Below the pieces are notes generated by a model, which saw only the letters and a program-made list of their open reading frames with translations, was not told the DNA's origin and did no database searches. Shown piece by piece: positions 36,006 to 42,974 of a stretch of 64,000 nucleotides of DNA; position 1 is the first letter of the stretch; each line of letters starts with the position of its first letter. The position numbers and the translations under genes were made by a program. The DNA is from Gemmiger formicilis (GTDB lineage: Bacteria; Bacillota; Clostridia; Oscillospirales; Ruminococcaceae), in assembly GCF_016900095.1 (NCBI RefSeq), contig NZ_JACJJP010000004.1, positions 1 to 64,000 of the forward strand, given 5' to 3'.

Positions 36006-37754
36006 ATGCGTAGATTGCTGCATTATCTGAAAGGCTATGAGAAAGAGACCGTGCTGGCGCCTCTGTTCAAGATGCTGGAAGCCTGTTTCGAGCTTCTTGT
36101 GCCGCTGGTGGTGGCCGCCATCGTGGACACCGGCATCCAGAACCGGGACGTGGTTCAGATCTGGCGTCAGGGCGGGCTGCTGGTTCTGCTGGCGGCGGTG
36201 GGGTTGCTTTCCAGCGTAACGGCTCAGTATTTTGCCGCCAAGACCGCCCTCGGATACGGCACGGCTTTGCGCCGGGATCTGTATCACCACATCAATACCC
36301 TGTCCTACACCGAGCTGGACGGCATCGGTACGCCCACCCTGGTCACCCGCATGACCAGCGACATCAACCAGCTGCAGAACGGCGTGAACATGACCCTGCG
36401 CCTTCTGCTTCGGTCCCCCTTCATCGTCATCGGCGCGCTGATCATGGCGCTGTCCATCAGCCCTCAGATGACCGCCTGGTTCCTGCTGGTCACGGTGCTG
36501 ATCTCCCTGGTCATCTACCTGATCATGCGCATCACCGTGCCCCGTTACCACCAGGCCCAGAGCATGCTGGACAAGGTCACCCTGCTGACCCGGGAAAACT
36601 ATGTGGGCACCCGGGTGGTGCGGGCCTTCTCCCGCCAAAAAGATGAAATCCGGGATTTCACCGAAACCAACGACACCCTGAAAAAGGTGCAGACCACCGC
36701 CGGGCGCATTTCCGCCCTGATGAACCCCATGACCTACCTCATCGTCAACTTCGGCATCATCGTGGTGCTGGTGCGGGGCGGTGCCCTGGTCAATGAGGGT
36801 GCCCTGACCCAGGGCGAGATCATCGCCCTGATCAGCTACATGAACCAGATTCTGACCAATCTGCTGCGCATGGCCGACCTGGTCATCTCGGTGACCCGGG
36901 CCCTGGCCAGCGGCATCCGTGTCAACGAACTGCTGAAGACCGCCACCGGCATGCCCGACCCGGCCCTGACCGGCGCCAAGAAGCTGGCACCGGTGGCAGC
37001 GGCCCCCGCCGTGGCCTTTGACCATGTGACCTTCACCTACAAGAATGCCGGCGCGCCCAGCCTCACCGACCTGGATTTCCGGGCCATGAGCGGCCAAACC
37101 ATCGGCGTCATTGGCGGTACCGGCAGCGGTAAGAGCACCCTGGTCAACCTGATTGCCCGCTTCTACGATGCCAGCGAAGGCACGGTGGCGCTGTACGGCC
37201 ATGATGTGCGGCAGTATCCCTTTGCCCAGCTGCGCACCATGATCGGCGTGGTGCCCCAGCGGGCAGTGCTCTTCACCGGCACCATCCGGGACAACATGCG
37301 CTGGGCCTGCCCCGACGCCACCGACGAACAGATCTGGTCCGCGCTGGAGATTGCCCAGGCAGCGGATTTTGTCCGCGGCAAACCCGGCGGACTGGATGAA
37401 CCCGTGGAGACCGCCGGGCGCAACTTCTCCGGCGGCCAACGCCAGCGCCTGACCATTGCCCGGGCGCTGGTTCCCCGCCCCGCCATCCTGATTCTGGACG
37501 ACAGCGCCTCGGCCCTGGACTACGCCACCGACGCCGCCCTGCGCAAGGCCCTGAAAGAAAAGACCTCCGGTATGACGGTGTTCATCGTATCCCAGCGCGC
37601 CACGGCGGTGCAGCACGCCGACCGCATTCTGGTGCTGGACGACGGTGCCCTGGCCGGCAGCGGTACCCACGCCGAGCTGCTGAAAACCTGCGAAGTCTAT
37701 CGGGAGATCTGCCTGAGCCAGCTTTCCCGGGAGGAGGTGGAGAAAACCGTATGA
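36006..37754 (+). CDS. ABC exporter subunit with degenerate ATP site
   Basis: This 582-residue half-transporter has six membrane helices and an ATPase domain with Walker A GGTGSGKST, signature NFSGGQRQR and Walker B ILILDDSASALD. The catalytic Glu after Walker B is Asp and the switch His is Gln (IVSQRATAV), so its own ATP site is probably non-hydrolytic. This is the hallmark of the heterodimeric BmrC/TM287 type. The next gene overlaps by four bases and encodes the partner. Substrate is unknown. Confidence 0.92.
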   Translation: MRRLLHYLKGYEKETVLAPLFKMLEACFELLVPLVVAAIVDTGIQNRDVVQIWRQGGLLVLLAAVGLLSSVTAQYFAAKTALGYGTALRRDLYHHINTLSYTELDGIGTPTLVTRMTSDINQLQNGVNMTLRLLLRSPFIVIGALIMALSISPQMTAWFLLVTVLISLVIYLIMRITVPRYHQAQSMLDKVTLLTRENYVGTRVVRAFSRQKDEIRDFTETNDTLKKVQTTAGRISALMNPMTYLIVNFGIIVVLVRGGALVNEGALTQGEIIALISYMNQILTNLLRMADLVISVTRALASGIRVNELLKTATGMPDPALTGAKKLAPVAAAPAVAFDHVTFTYKNAGAPSLTDLDFRAMSGQTIGVIGGTGSGKSTLVNLIARFYDASEGTVALYGHDVRQYPFAQLRTMIGVVPQRAVLFTGTIRDNMRWACPDATDEQIWSALEIAQAADFVRGKPGGLDEPVETAGRNFSGGQRQRLTIARALVPRPAILILDDSASALDYATDAALRKALKEKTSGMTVFIVSQRATAVQHADRILVLDDGALAGSGTHAELLKTCEVYREICLSQLSREEVEKTV

Positions 37755-39508
37755 GCAAGGCAAAACAAACCGCCAGCCGCGATACAATCCGTCGGGTGCT
37801 GAAACTGATCGCTCCCTACCGCCTGCTGGTGCTGGTTTCTCTGCTGCTGGCCGCCGTGACGGTCATCACCACCCTGTACGCGCCCATCCTCACCGGCCTG
37901 GGGGTGGACCTGATTCTGGGTCCCGGGCAGGTGGACTTGCCCGGGCTTGTACGCCTGGCCATCCAGCTGGGCATCGTGGTTCTGGTCACCTCGGTGAGCC
38001 AGTGGCTCATGAGCCTGATCAACAACCGCATCACCTTCCAGGTTGTGCGGGATATCCGGGTGCGGGCCTTCAGCCACATGGAGGAGCTGCCCCTGAGTTA
38101 CATTGACGCCCATCGCCCGGGCGAAACCATCAGCCGGCTGACCACCGACGTGGAACAGTTCTCCGACGGTCTGCTCATGGGCTTTACCCAGCTGTTTACC
38201 GGTGTGCTGACCATCCTGGTCACCTTGATCTTCATGCTCACCATCGACTGGCGCATCACCCTGGTGGTGGGGCTGCTGACCCCTCTTTCCATCTTTGTGG
38301 CCAAGTTCATCGCCCAGCACACCTACTCCATGTTCCGGGTGCAGAGCGAGACCCGTGCCGAGATGACCGGCCTGGTGGAAGAGCTGGTGGGCAACCAGCA
38401 TCTGGTGCGGGCCTTCGGATACGAAAGCCGGGCCGAAGAACGGTTTGAGCGCATCAACCTGGACCTGCAGTCCTGCGGGCTGCGAGCCACCTTCTATTCT
38501 TCCCTGTCCAACCCCTGCACCCGCTTTGTGAACTCCCTGGTGTATGCGGCGGTGGGGGTGTTGGGTGCCCTGTTTGCCATTGCGGGGGGCATCACCGCCG
38601 GCAACCTGTCCGCCCTGCTCCAGTACGCCAACCAGTACACCAAACCTTTCAATGACATTTCCAGCGTTATGACCGAACTGCAGAACGCCCTTGCCTGCGC
38701 CCAGCGGGTGTTTGACCTCATCGACGAGCCGCCCATCACTCCCGACGCCCCCAACGCAGTGGAGCTGCATCAGGGCGCAGGTCGGGTATCCTTTGAGCAT
38801 GTGAAGTTCCGGTATGTGCCGGACGTGCCCCTGATCGAGGACATGAACCTGCGGGTGTGGCCGGGCCAGCGCATTGCGCTGGTGGGGCCCACCGGCTGCG
38901 GCAAGACCACCCTGGTCAATCTGCTCATGCGGTTCTACGAGATCAACGGCGGTTCCCTGAAGGTGGACGACAACGCCATCGACGCGGTGACCCGGGATTC
39001 TTTGCGGGCCAACCTGGGCATGGTGCTGCAGGAAACCTGGCTGAAATGCGGCACCGTGGCCGAAAACATCGCCTACGGCAAGCCGGACGCCACCCGGGAG
39101 GAGATCATCGCCGCGGCCAAGAAGGCCCGGGCCCACAGTTTCATCTGTCGGCTGCCCCAGGGCTACGACACCATGATTGCGGAGGACGGCGACAACCTGA
39201 GCGCCGGACAGCGTCAGCTGCTGTGCATCGCCCGGGTCATGCTGCGCCGCCCGCCCATCCTGATTCTGGACGAAGCCACTTCCAGCATCGATACCCGCAC
39301 CGAAGTACTGGTGCAGGACGCTTTTGAAGAATTGATGCGAGGCCGGACCAGCTTTATTGTGGCCCATCGCCTTTCCACCATCAAGAATGCCGACCGCATT
39401 CTGGTGATGAAGAGCGGCAGCATCATCGAGAGCGGCACCCACGAGGAACTGCTGGCCAAGAACGGTTTCTACGCCCAGCTGTACCAGAGCCAGTTTGCAC
39501 CGGCCTGA
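37751..39508 (+). CDS. ABC exporter subunit with catalytic ATP site
   Basis: This 585-residue partner has the same fold with Walker A GPTGCGKTT, Walker B ILILDEATSSID with the catalytic Glu, and the switch His in IVAHRLSTI. Its signature is NLSAGQRQL, with Ala for the second Gly, and this pairs with the degenerate Walker site of the first subunit. The two should form one asymmetric exporter of drugs, lipids or peptides. ATGA overlap couples translation. Confidence 0.93.
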   Translation: MSKAKQTASRDTIRRVLKLIAPYRLLVLVSLLLAAVTVITTLYAPILTGLGVDLILGPGQVDLPGLVRLAIQLGIVVLVTSVSQWLMSLINNRITFQVVRDIRVRAFSHMEELPLSYIDAHRPGETISRLTTDVEQFSDGLLMGFTQLFTGVLTILVTLIFMLTIDWRITLVVGLLTPLSIFVAKFIAQHTYSMFRVQSETRAEMTGLVEELVGNQHLVRAFGYESRAEERFERINLDLQSCGLRATFYSSLSNPCTRFVNSLVYAAVGVLGALFAIAGGITAGNLSALLQYANQYTKPFNDISSVMTELQNALACAQRVFDLIDEPPITPDAPNAVELHQGAGRVSFEHVKFRYVPDVPLIEDMNLRVWPGQRIALVGPTGCGKTTLVNLLMRFYEINGGSLKVDDNAIDAVTRDSLRANLGMVLQETWLKCGTVAENIAYGKPDATREEIIAAAKKARAHSFICRLPQGYDTMIAEDGDNLSAGQRQLLCIARVMLRRPPILILDEATSSIDTRTEVLVQDAFEELMRGRTSFIVAHRLSTIKNADRILVMKSGSIIESGTHEELLAKNGFYAQLYQSQFAPA

Positions 39509-39536
39509 CCGGTTTGCATAGAAGGAGGAAAATGAG

Positions 39537-40547
39537 ATGTCCAACACGCAGATTCCGCAGAACTACAAAAGCCTTCTGGGATTGTACGATACCCAGAAGG
39601 CCATCGGCCTGATCAAGACCATCTTTCAGGAAAAGCTGTGCGCCGCTTTGCACCTGAAACGGGTCACCGCTCCCCTGTTTGTGCTGCACGGCAGCGGTCT
39701 GAACGACGATCTGAACGGCGTGGAACGCCCTGTGCGTTTTGACGTTCCCTGCCTGGAGGAAGAAGCCGAGGTGGTACACAGCCTGGCCAAGTGGAAGCGC
39801 TACGCCCTGGCCAAATACGGGTTCCGGCCCGGGCAGGGGCTGGTGTGCGACATGAACGCCATCCGCCGGGACGAGACCCCTGACAACCTGCACAGCATTT
39901 ATGTGGACCAGTGGGACTGGGAACGGGTGGTCACCGAAAAGCAGCGCACCATCCCCTTCCTGAAAGACACGGTGCGGGACATTGTGGACGCGGTATGTGC
40001 CACCGCCGATGAGCTGCGCTGGAAGTTTCCGGAGCTGAAAAAGGTCCGTCTGGGTCGGGAGGTTACCTTCATCACCACCCAGGAACTGGAAGACATGTAC
40101 CCCACCCTGACCCCCAAAGAGCGGGAAAACGAGATTACCCGTCTGCATGGCACCGTCTGCATTATGCAGATCGGCGGCAAGCTGGCCAGCGGCCAGGTCC
40201 ATGACGGCCGCGCCCCCGACTATGACGACTGGACACTGAACTGCGATATCCTGTTCTGGCACAAGGCTCTGGGCTGCGCCCTGGAACTGTCCAGCATGGG
40301 CATCCGGGTGGACGCTGACGCCCTGCGCCGCCAGCTGGAAGAGGCCGGCTGCCCCGAGCGGGCGCAGCTGCCCTTCCACCAGATGCTGCTGAATGGCCAG
40401 CTGCCCCTGACCATGGGCGGCGGCATCGGCCAGAGCCGCCTGTGCATGCTGCTGCTGGGCAAGGCCCACGTGGGCGAAGTGCAGGTCAGCCTGTGGGACG
40501 AGGAAACCCGCAGCACCTGCGAAGCCGCCGGGGTGACCCTGCTGTGA
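39537..40547 (+). CDS. asnA: aspartate--ammonia ligase
   Basis: This 336-residue enzyme makes asparagine from aspartate and ammonia with ATP. It has the class II synthetase-like fold and AsnA motifs, including SGLNDDLNGVERPV near residue 52, VDQWDWE and GGGIGQSRLCMLLL near the end. GAAGGAGG precedes the ATG. A small gene overlaps its stop. Confidence 0.95.
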   Translation: MSNTQIPQNYKSLLGLYDTQKAIGLIKTIFQEKLCAALHLKRVTAPLFVLHGSGLNDDLNGVERPVRFDVPCLEEEAEVVHSLAKWKRYALAKYGFRPGQGLVCDMNAIRRDETPDNLHSIYVDQWDWERVVTEKQRTIPFLKDTVRDIVDAVCATADELRWKFPELKKVRLGREVTFITTQELEDMYPTLTPKERENEITRLHGTVCIMQIGGKLASGQVHDGRAPDYDDWTLNCDILFWHKALGCALELSSMGIRVDADALRRQLEEAGCPERAQLPFHQMLLNGQLPLTMGGGIGQSRLCMLLLGKAHVGEVQVSLWDEETRSTCEAAGVTLL

Positions 40548-40762
40548 CCGGAGAAGAGCGCCTGGCCGCTTTTGAGGCCATGCTGGAAGCGGTACAAAAG
40601 CAGTACGCCGAAACCACCGCCCGCATGGACAAGATGAAGCAGGAAGGCAAGGTCAAGACCGCCACCTATCGCCAGCTGTTTGCCCGCAAGCTGAGCTTGC
40701 AGGATGTGCTGACCCTGTATGAAGTATACGGGCTGTTGCCCAAGGATCGCGACATCCAATAA
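40544..40762 (+). CDS. small conserved-looking helical protein, function unknown
   Basis: This 72-residue protein starts at a GTG overlapping the asnA stop as GTGA. It is predicted to be almost all helix (RLAAFEAMLEAVQKQYAETT, then KTATYRQLFARKLSLQDVLT) and highly charged. The overlap and the shared terminator suggest it is translated with asnA. I do not recognise a family. Confidence 0.6.
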   Translation: MTGEERLAAFEAMLEAVQKQYAETTARMDKMKQEGKVKTATYRQLFARKLSLQDVLTLYEVYGLLPKDRDIQ

Positions 40763-40773
40763 TTTGCAAAGAG

Positions 40774-40820
40774 AGCCCGACCCCGGAATGATTGTACATT
40801 CCGGGGCCGGGCTGTTTCTT
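40774..40820 (+). terminator. terminator of the asnA operon
   Basis: A long stem AGCCCGACCCCGGAATG pairs with CATTCCGGGGCCGGGCT (one mismatch) and is followed by GTTTCTT. Confidence 0.8.
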
Positions 40821-40847
40821 GAGAAAGTTTCAAGCTTTTGATTGCAT

Positions 40848-40879
40848 AAAAACACGCCGCAAGCAAAAGGCTTGCGGCG
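40848..40879 (-). terminator. terminator of the original tRNA-Thr gene
   Basis: A perfect 10-base stem CGCCGCAAGC/GCTTGCGGCG is followed on the minus strand by TGTTTTTATG. It lies just past the 3' end of the tRNA-Thr fragment and so belongs to the interrupted host tRNA gene. Confidence 0.75.
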
Positions 40880-40882
40880 CGA

Positions 40883-40928
40883 TGGAGCTGGCAACAGGAA
40901 TCGAACCTGCAACCTGCTGATTACAAAT
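40883..40928 (-). repeat. prophage attachment site: 3' half of tRNA-Thr(TGT)
   Basis: Read on the minus strand this is GATTTGTAATC, the 3' side of the anticodon arm with loop TTTGTAA (anticodon TGT), then variable region, T arm (GCAGGTTCGATTCCTGT), acceptor strand TGCCAGC, discriminator T and encoded CCA. The 5' half is missing and the sequence turns unrelated before the anticodon stem is complete. This is the usual footprint of tyrosine-integrase phages. The intact tRNA-Thr should lie at the other end of the prophage, right of the window. Confidence 0.85.
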
Positions 40929-41024
40929 CTATCTTATAGCTACTGTACAGCGCTCTATTGTTCTAAATTTTATCGTTTATTCGCACTTTTCATACAATCA
41001 AAAATATCAGAGATGAACAGCGTG

Positions 41025-41055
41025 GTAGTCAAAAAGTAGTCAGTAAATGTAGTCA
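41025..41055 (+). repeat. three GTAGTCA direct repeats beside the attachment site
   Basis: GTAGTCA occurs at 41025, 41036 and 41049 in the same direction, spaced 11 and 13 bases. They lie about 100 bases inside the prophage from the tRNA core. Their position and spacing suggest arm-type binding sites for the integrase. Confidence 0.55.
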
Positions 41056-41087
41056 GCTTTATTTAATTTTATGCGACCAAATATAAA

Positions 41088-41133
41088 CGAAAAGCCCCCG
41101 ACTATCTGGACAAATGGACCGGACAGTCGGGGG
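41088..41133 (-). terminator. terminator of the prophage late operon
   Basis: A nine-base stem CCCCCGACT/AGTCGGGGG with further pairing inside (GTCC/GGAC) is followed on the minus strand by CTTTTCGTTT. It lies nine bases past the holin stop. Confidence 0.7.
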
Positions 41134-41141
41134 TATTTCAT

Positions 41142-41609
41142 TCATTTCATTTCGTTATCAGTAACCTGATCAACTGCCTTTTTTCCTGCCGCCAGCATCT
41201 TGGTGAGCCAACCGGGCACCGGGGCACCCATGTCGGTGGCGTTCTCGGCGATGCTGCCCAGCTCCGTAAAAATGTACCATGCCAGGACCATGGGCAGGAC
41301 CAGAGTGCTGTAATCGACAGAAAGGCCCGGCAAATGCTCCACCACCATAGCCAGTACACAGTCGGCCAGGGCGGCCACGATGACTACCAGGATCATACCT
41401 GCCTTATGCCAGATACCTGCACGGGCGGCGGCACTGGACCACTCCCCTTTTGCTGCGGCCGCCGCGCTGCCGCTGATCCAGTCGATGACCATGCAGGCCA
41501 CCCAGGCCACGATCAGCCATCCCAGCCAGCCGAAGGCGGCCGTGAAGCCACCGCACAGGGCCACGATGGCCGTCTTGATGGCCAGGAAAATGTTGTTGGT
41601 GTTTTCCAT
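41142..41609 (-). CDS. phage holin
   Basis: This 155-residue membrane protein forms the lesion that releases endolysin. It has about four hydrophobic segments (ALCGGFTAAFGWLGWLIVAW, then MILVVIVAALADCVLAMVV and LVLPMVLAWYIFTEL), the layout of the phage holin family 4 (toxin secretion/phage lysis holin). AGAGAGGTGATA supports the ATG; a GTG three codons upstream is less well placed. It is the last gene of the late operon. Confidence 0.82.
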   Translation of the reverse strand: MENTNNIFLAIKTAIVALCGGFTAAFGWLGWLIVAWVACMVIDWISGSAAAAAKGEWSSAAARAGIWHKAGMILVVIVAALADCVLAMVVEHLPGLSVDYSTLVLPMVLAWYIFTELGSIAENATDMGAPVPGWLTKMLAAGKKAVDQVTDNEMK

Positions 41610-41614
41610 TATTA

Positions 41615-42523
41615 TCACCTCTCTACGTACTTGCTGTGGTACAGCCCCATCTCCAGCAGATCCAGCTGTTCACACCGGCGCATGAGATAGAAGGCATCGC
41701 CGGAGCTGACCGGCCCGATGGTCAGTGTCTGCAGATGCTTGTCCGCATCATTCCATACACTGTGATACAATCCCTGGGCGGTAAGCCCAAGATCGGAACA
41801 CAGCTTCTGCAGATTCAGCGCATCCCCGATGGTGATAGGCCCAATGGTAACCAACTGCATCAGCGTGCTGGCATCCGGTTCCGGATCTTCCTCCGGAGCT
41901 TCAAAGCCGTTCAGCCCTGCGTCTTGCATAATTTTCGGGTAGTCCTTATACACCCGGTTGCAGTCAAGACTATCACCGAAACCGGGAACGCCCAAGGCAT
42001 TACCGGAGCTGTACTGCCAGATGCCATATGGCAGCGGGCAGGTGCAGGAGCTGCCGTACTGGGCGCACCAGACGTCGTACTGCTTCAGCTCACGCCAGTT
42101 GAGCTTGTTGGCGATAAAGTCCCGGCTGGCATACAGGATACCATAGTAGCCAGCCGCCTCGATCTCGCCCAGGAATGCTTTGACGATAGCCGTGCGGGTG
42201 GCGTTAGACAGTGCCAGGATGCAAGGCTCGTATTCGATGTCAAATGCCACCGGCATACCGGGCTTCAGACCCTTGATGACCTGCAGGCAGCAACGTGCCT
42301 CCTGGATGGCCTGCTCCGTGCTGGTGGCATAGCTGTACCAGTAGCAGCCCCATTCGATGCCGTGCAGGATGCAGTTGGTTACATTACGGCGGAACTGAGG
42401 ATCCTCCTGCTTGATGCTGCTGCCGTATCCGGCCCGCAGCATCGCGTGACCAATACCGGAATTTTTGACAGTGGCCCAATTCACAGTTCCCTGCCACTTG
42501 CTTACGTCAATTGCAGAAAACAA
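41615..42523 (-). CDS. GH25 endolysin with C-terminal tandem repeat
   Basis: This 302-residue muramidase has a GH25 domain over residues 1-205 (AIDVSKWQGTVNW, catalytic DxE in VAFDIEYEP, and YGIWQYSSG). The C-terminal 75 residues hold two repeats of the form TIGPxxxGDAxxLxxxCxxLxLxxxGLYHS, probably a wall-binding part that I do not recognise. It starts at TTG eight bases after GAGGAGG. Its start lies inside a short out-of-frame reading frame that may be the remnant of a tail gene. Confidence 0.88.
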   Translation of the reverse strand: MFSAIDVSKWQGTVNWATVKNSGIGHAMLRAGYGSSIKQEDPQFRRNVTNCILHGIEWGCYWYSYATSTEQAIQEARCCLQVIKGLKPGMPVAFDIEYEPCILALSNATRTAIVKAFLGEIEAAGYYGILYASRDFIANKLNWRELKQYDVWCAQYGSSCTCPLPYGIWQYSSGNALGVPGFGDSLDCNRVYKDYPKIMQDAGLNGFEAPEEDPEPDASTLMQLVTIGPITIGDALNLQKLCSDLGLTAQGLYHSVWNDADKHLQTLTIGPVSSGDAFYLMRRCEQLDLLEMGLYHSKYVER

Positions 42524-42603
42524 TATTTTATCCTCCTCACTTGGATTTTAGGAGCCTGGCTCATTCCTCCAGCTTGATCAATCACCGTCTTTTTAACGCT
42601 CAA
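42502..42603 (-). pseudogene. possible remnant of a tail-tip gene
   Basis: A 33-codon frame starts at a TTG overlapping the stop of the 124-residue gene upstream (TTGA), reads MSVKKTVIDQAGGMSQAPKI and then stops inside the endolysin start. Tight stop-start overlap is the rule in this prophage, and its position is where a tail endopeptidase gene normally begins. I infer a truncated gene; the fragment is too short to prove it. Confidence 0.35.
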
Positions 42604-42974
42604 CACTGGATGATATTGAACTTGAAATTTCTCCACAGACCGGTACTGCGATTCTTCCAGACGGCACTATACTGGCTCATGTAGGCGATGCAGGTTTCGG
42701 TGGCATTGCTGTCGCCGAACACCGGATGAGTAAATGCGAACTGTACCTTTCCTGCAAACAACCCCCGCAGATAGGCCAGTTCCTCATCGGTAAGATAGGC
42801 ATAGGAAAAGCTCCAGGTACCCACTTTTTCTCGAATCATAAACCGGTGCATGACACCGCTCTCGTCCCGGCCGGCATCGCTGGAATCCAGGTCCGAAAAG
42901 CCGAATTCCGGTTCCGCATCGGGTGCGAGCATGGGCTGTCCATCCACCTGGTAAAAATCCACCTTCTGTCTCAT
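42600..42974 (-). CDS. phage tail-region protein (DUF6711-like)
   Basis: This 124-residue protein (GESGVMHRF-type core written here as SDAGRDESGVMHRFMIREKV, then FSYAYLTDEELAYLRGLF) fits small proteins encoded right after the tape measure in Firmicute siphoviruses. It is probably a tail component at the tip; the family name is a recollection, not a search result. The start overlaps the tape-measure stop by four bases. Confidence 0.6.
   Translation of the reverse strand: MRQKVDFYQVDGQPMLAPDAEPEFGFSDLDSSDAGRDESGVMHRFMIREKVGTWSFSYAYLTDEELAYLRGLFAGKVQFAFTHPVFGDSNATETCIAYMSQYSAVWKNRSTGLWRNFKFNIIQC

Noticed and set aside
40842-41039. A 65-residue plus-strand reading frame over the tRNA-Thr fragment.
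   Set aside because: It is the antisense reading of a tRNA 3' half (the familiar NRNRTCNLL-type product) and has no ribosome site.
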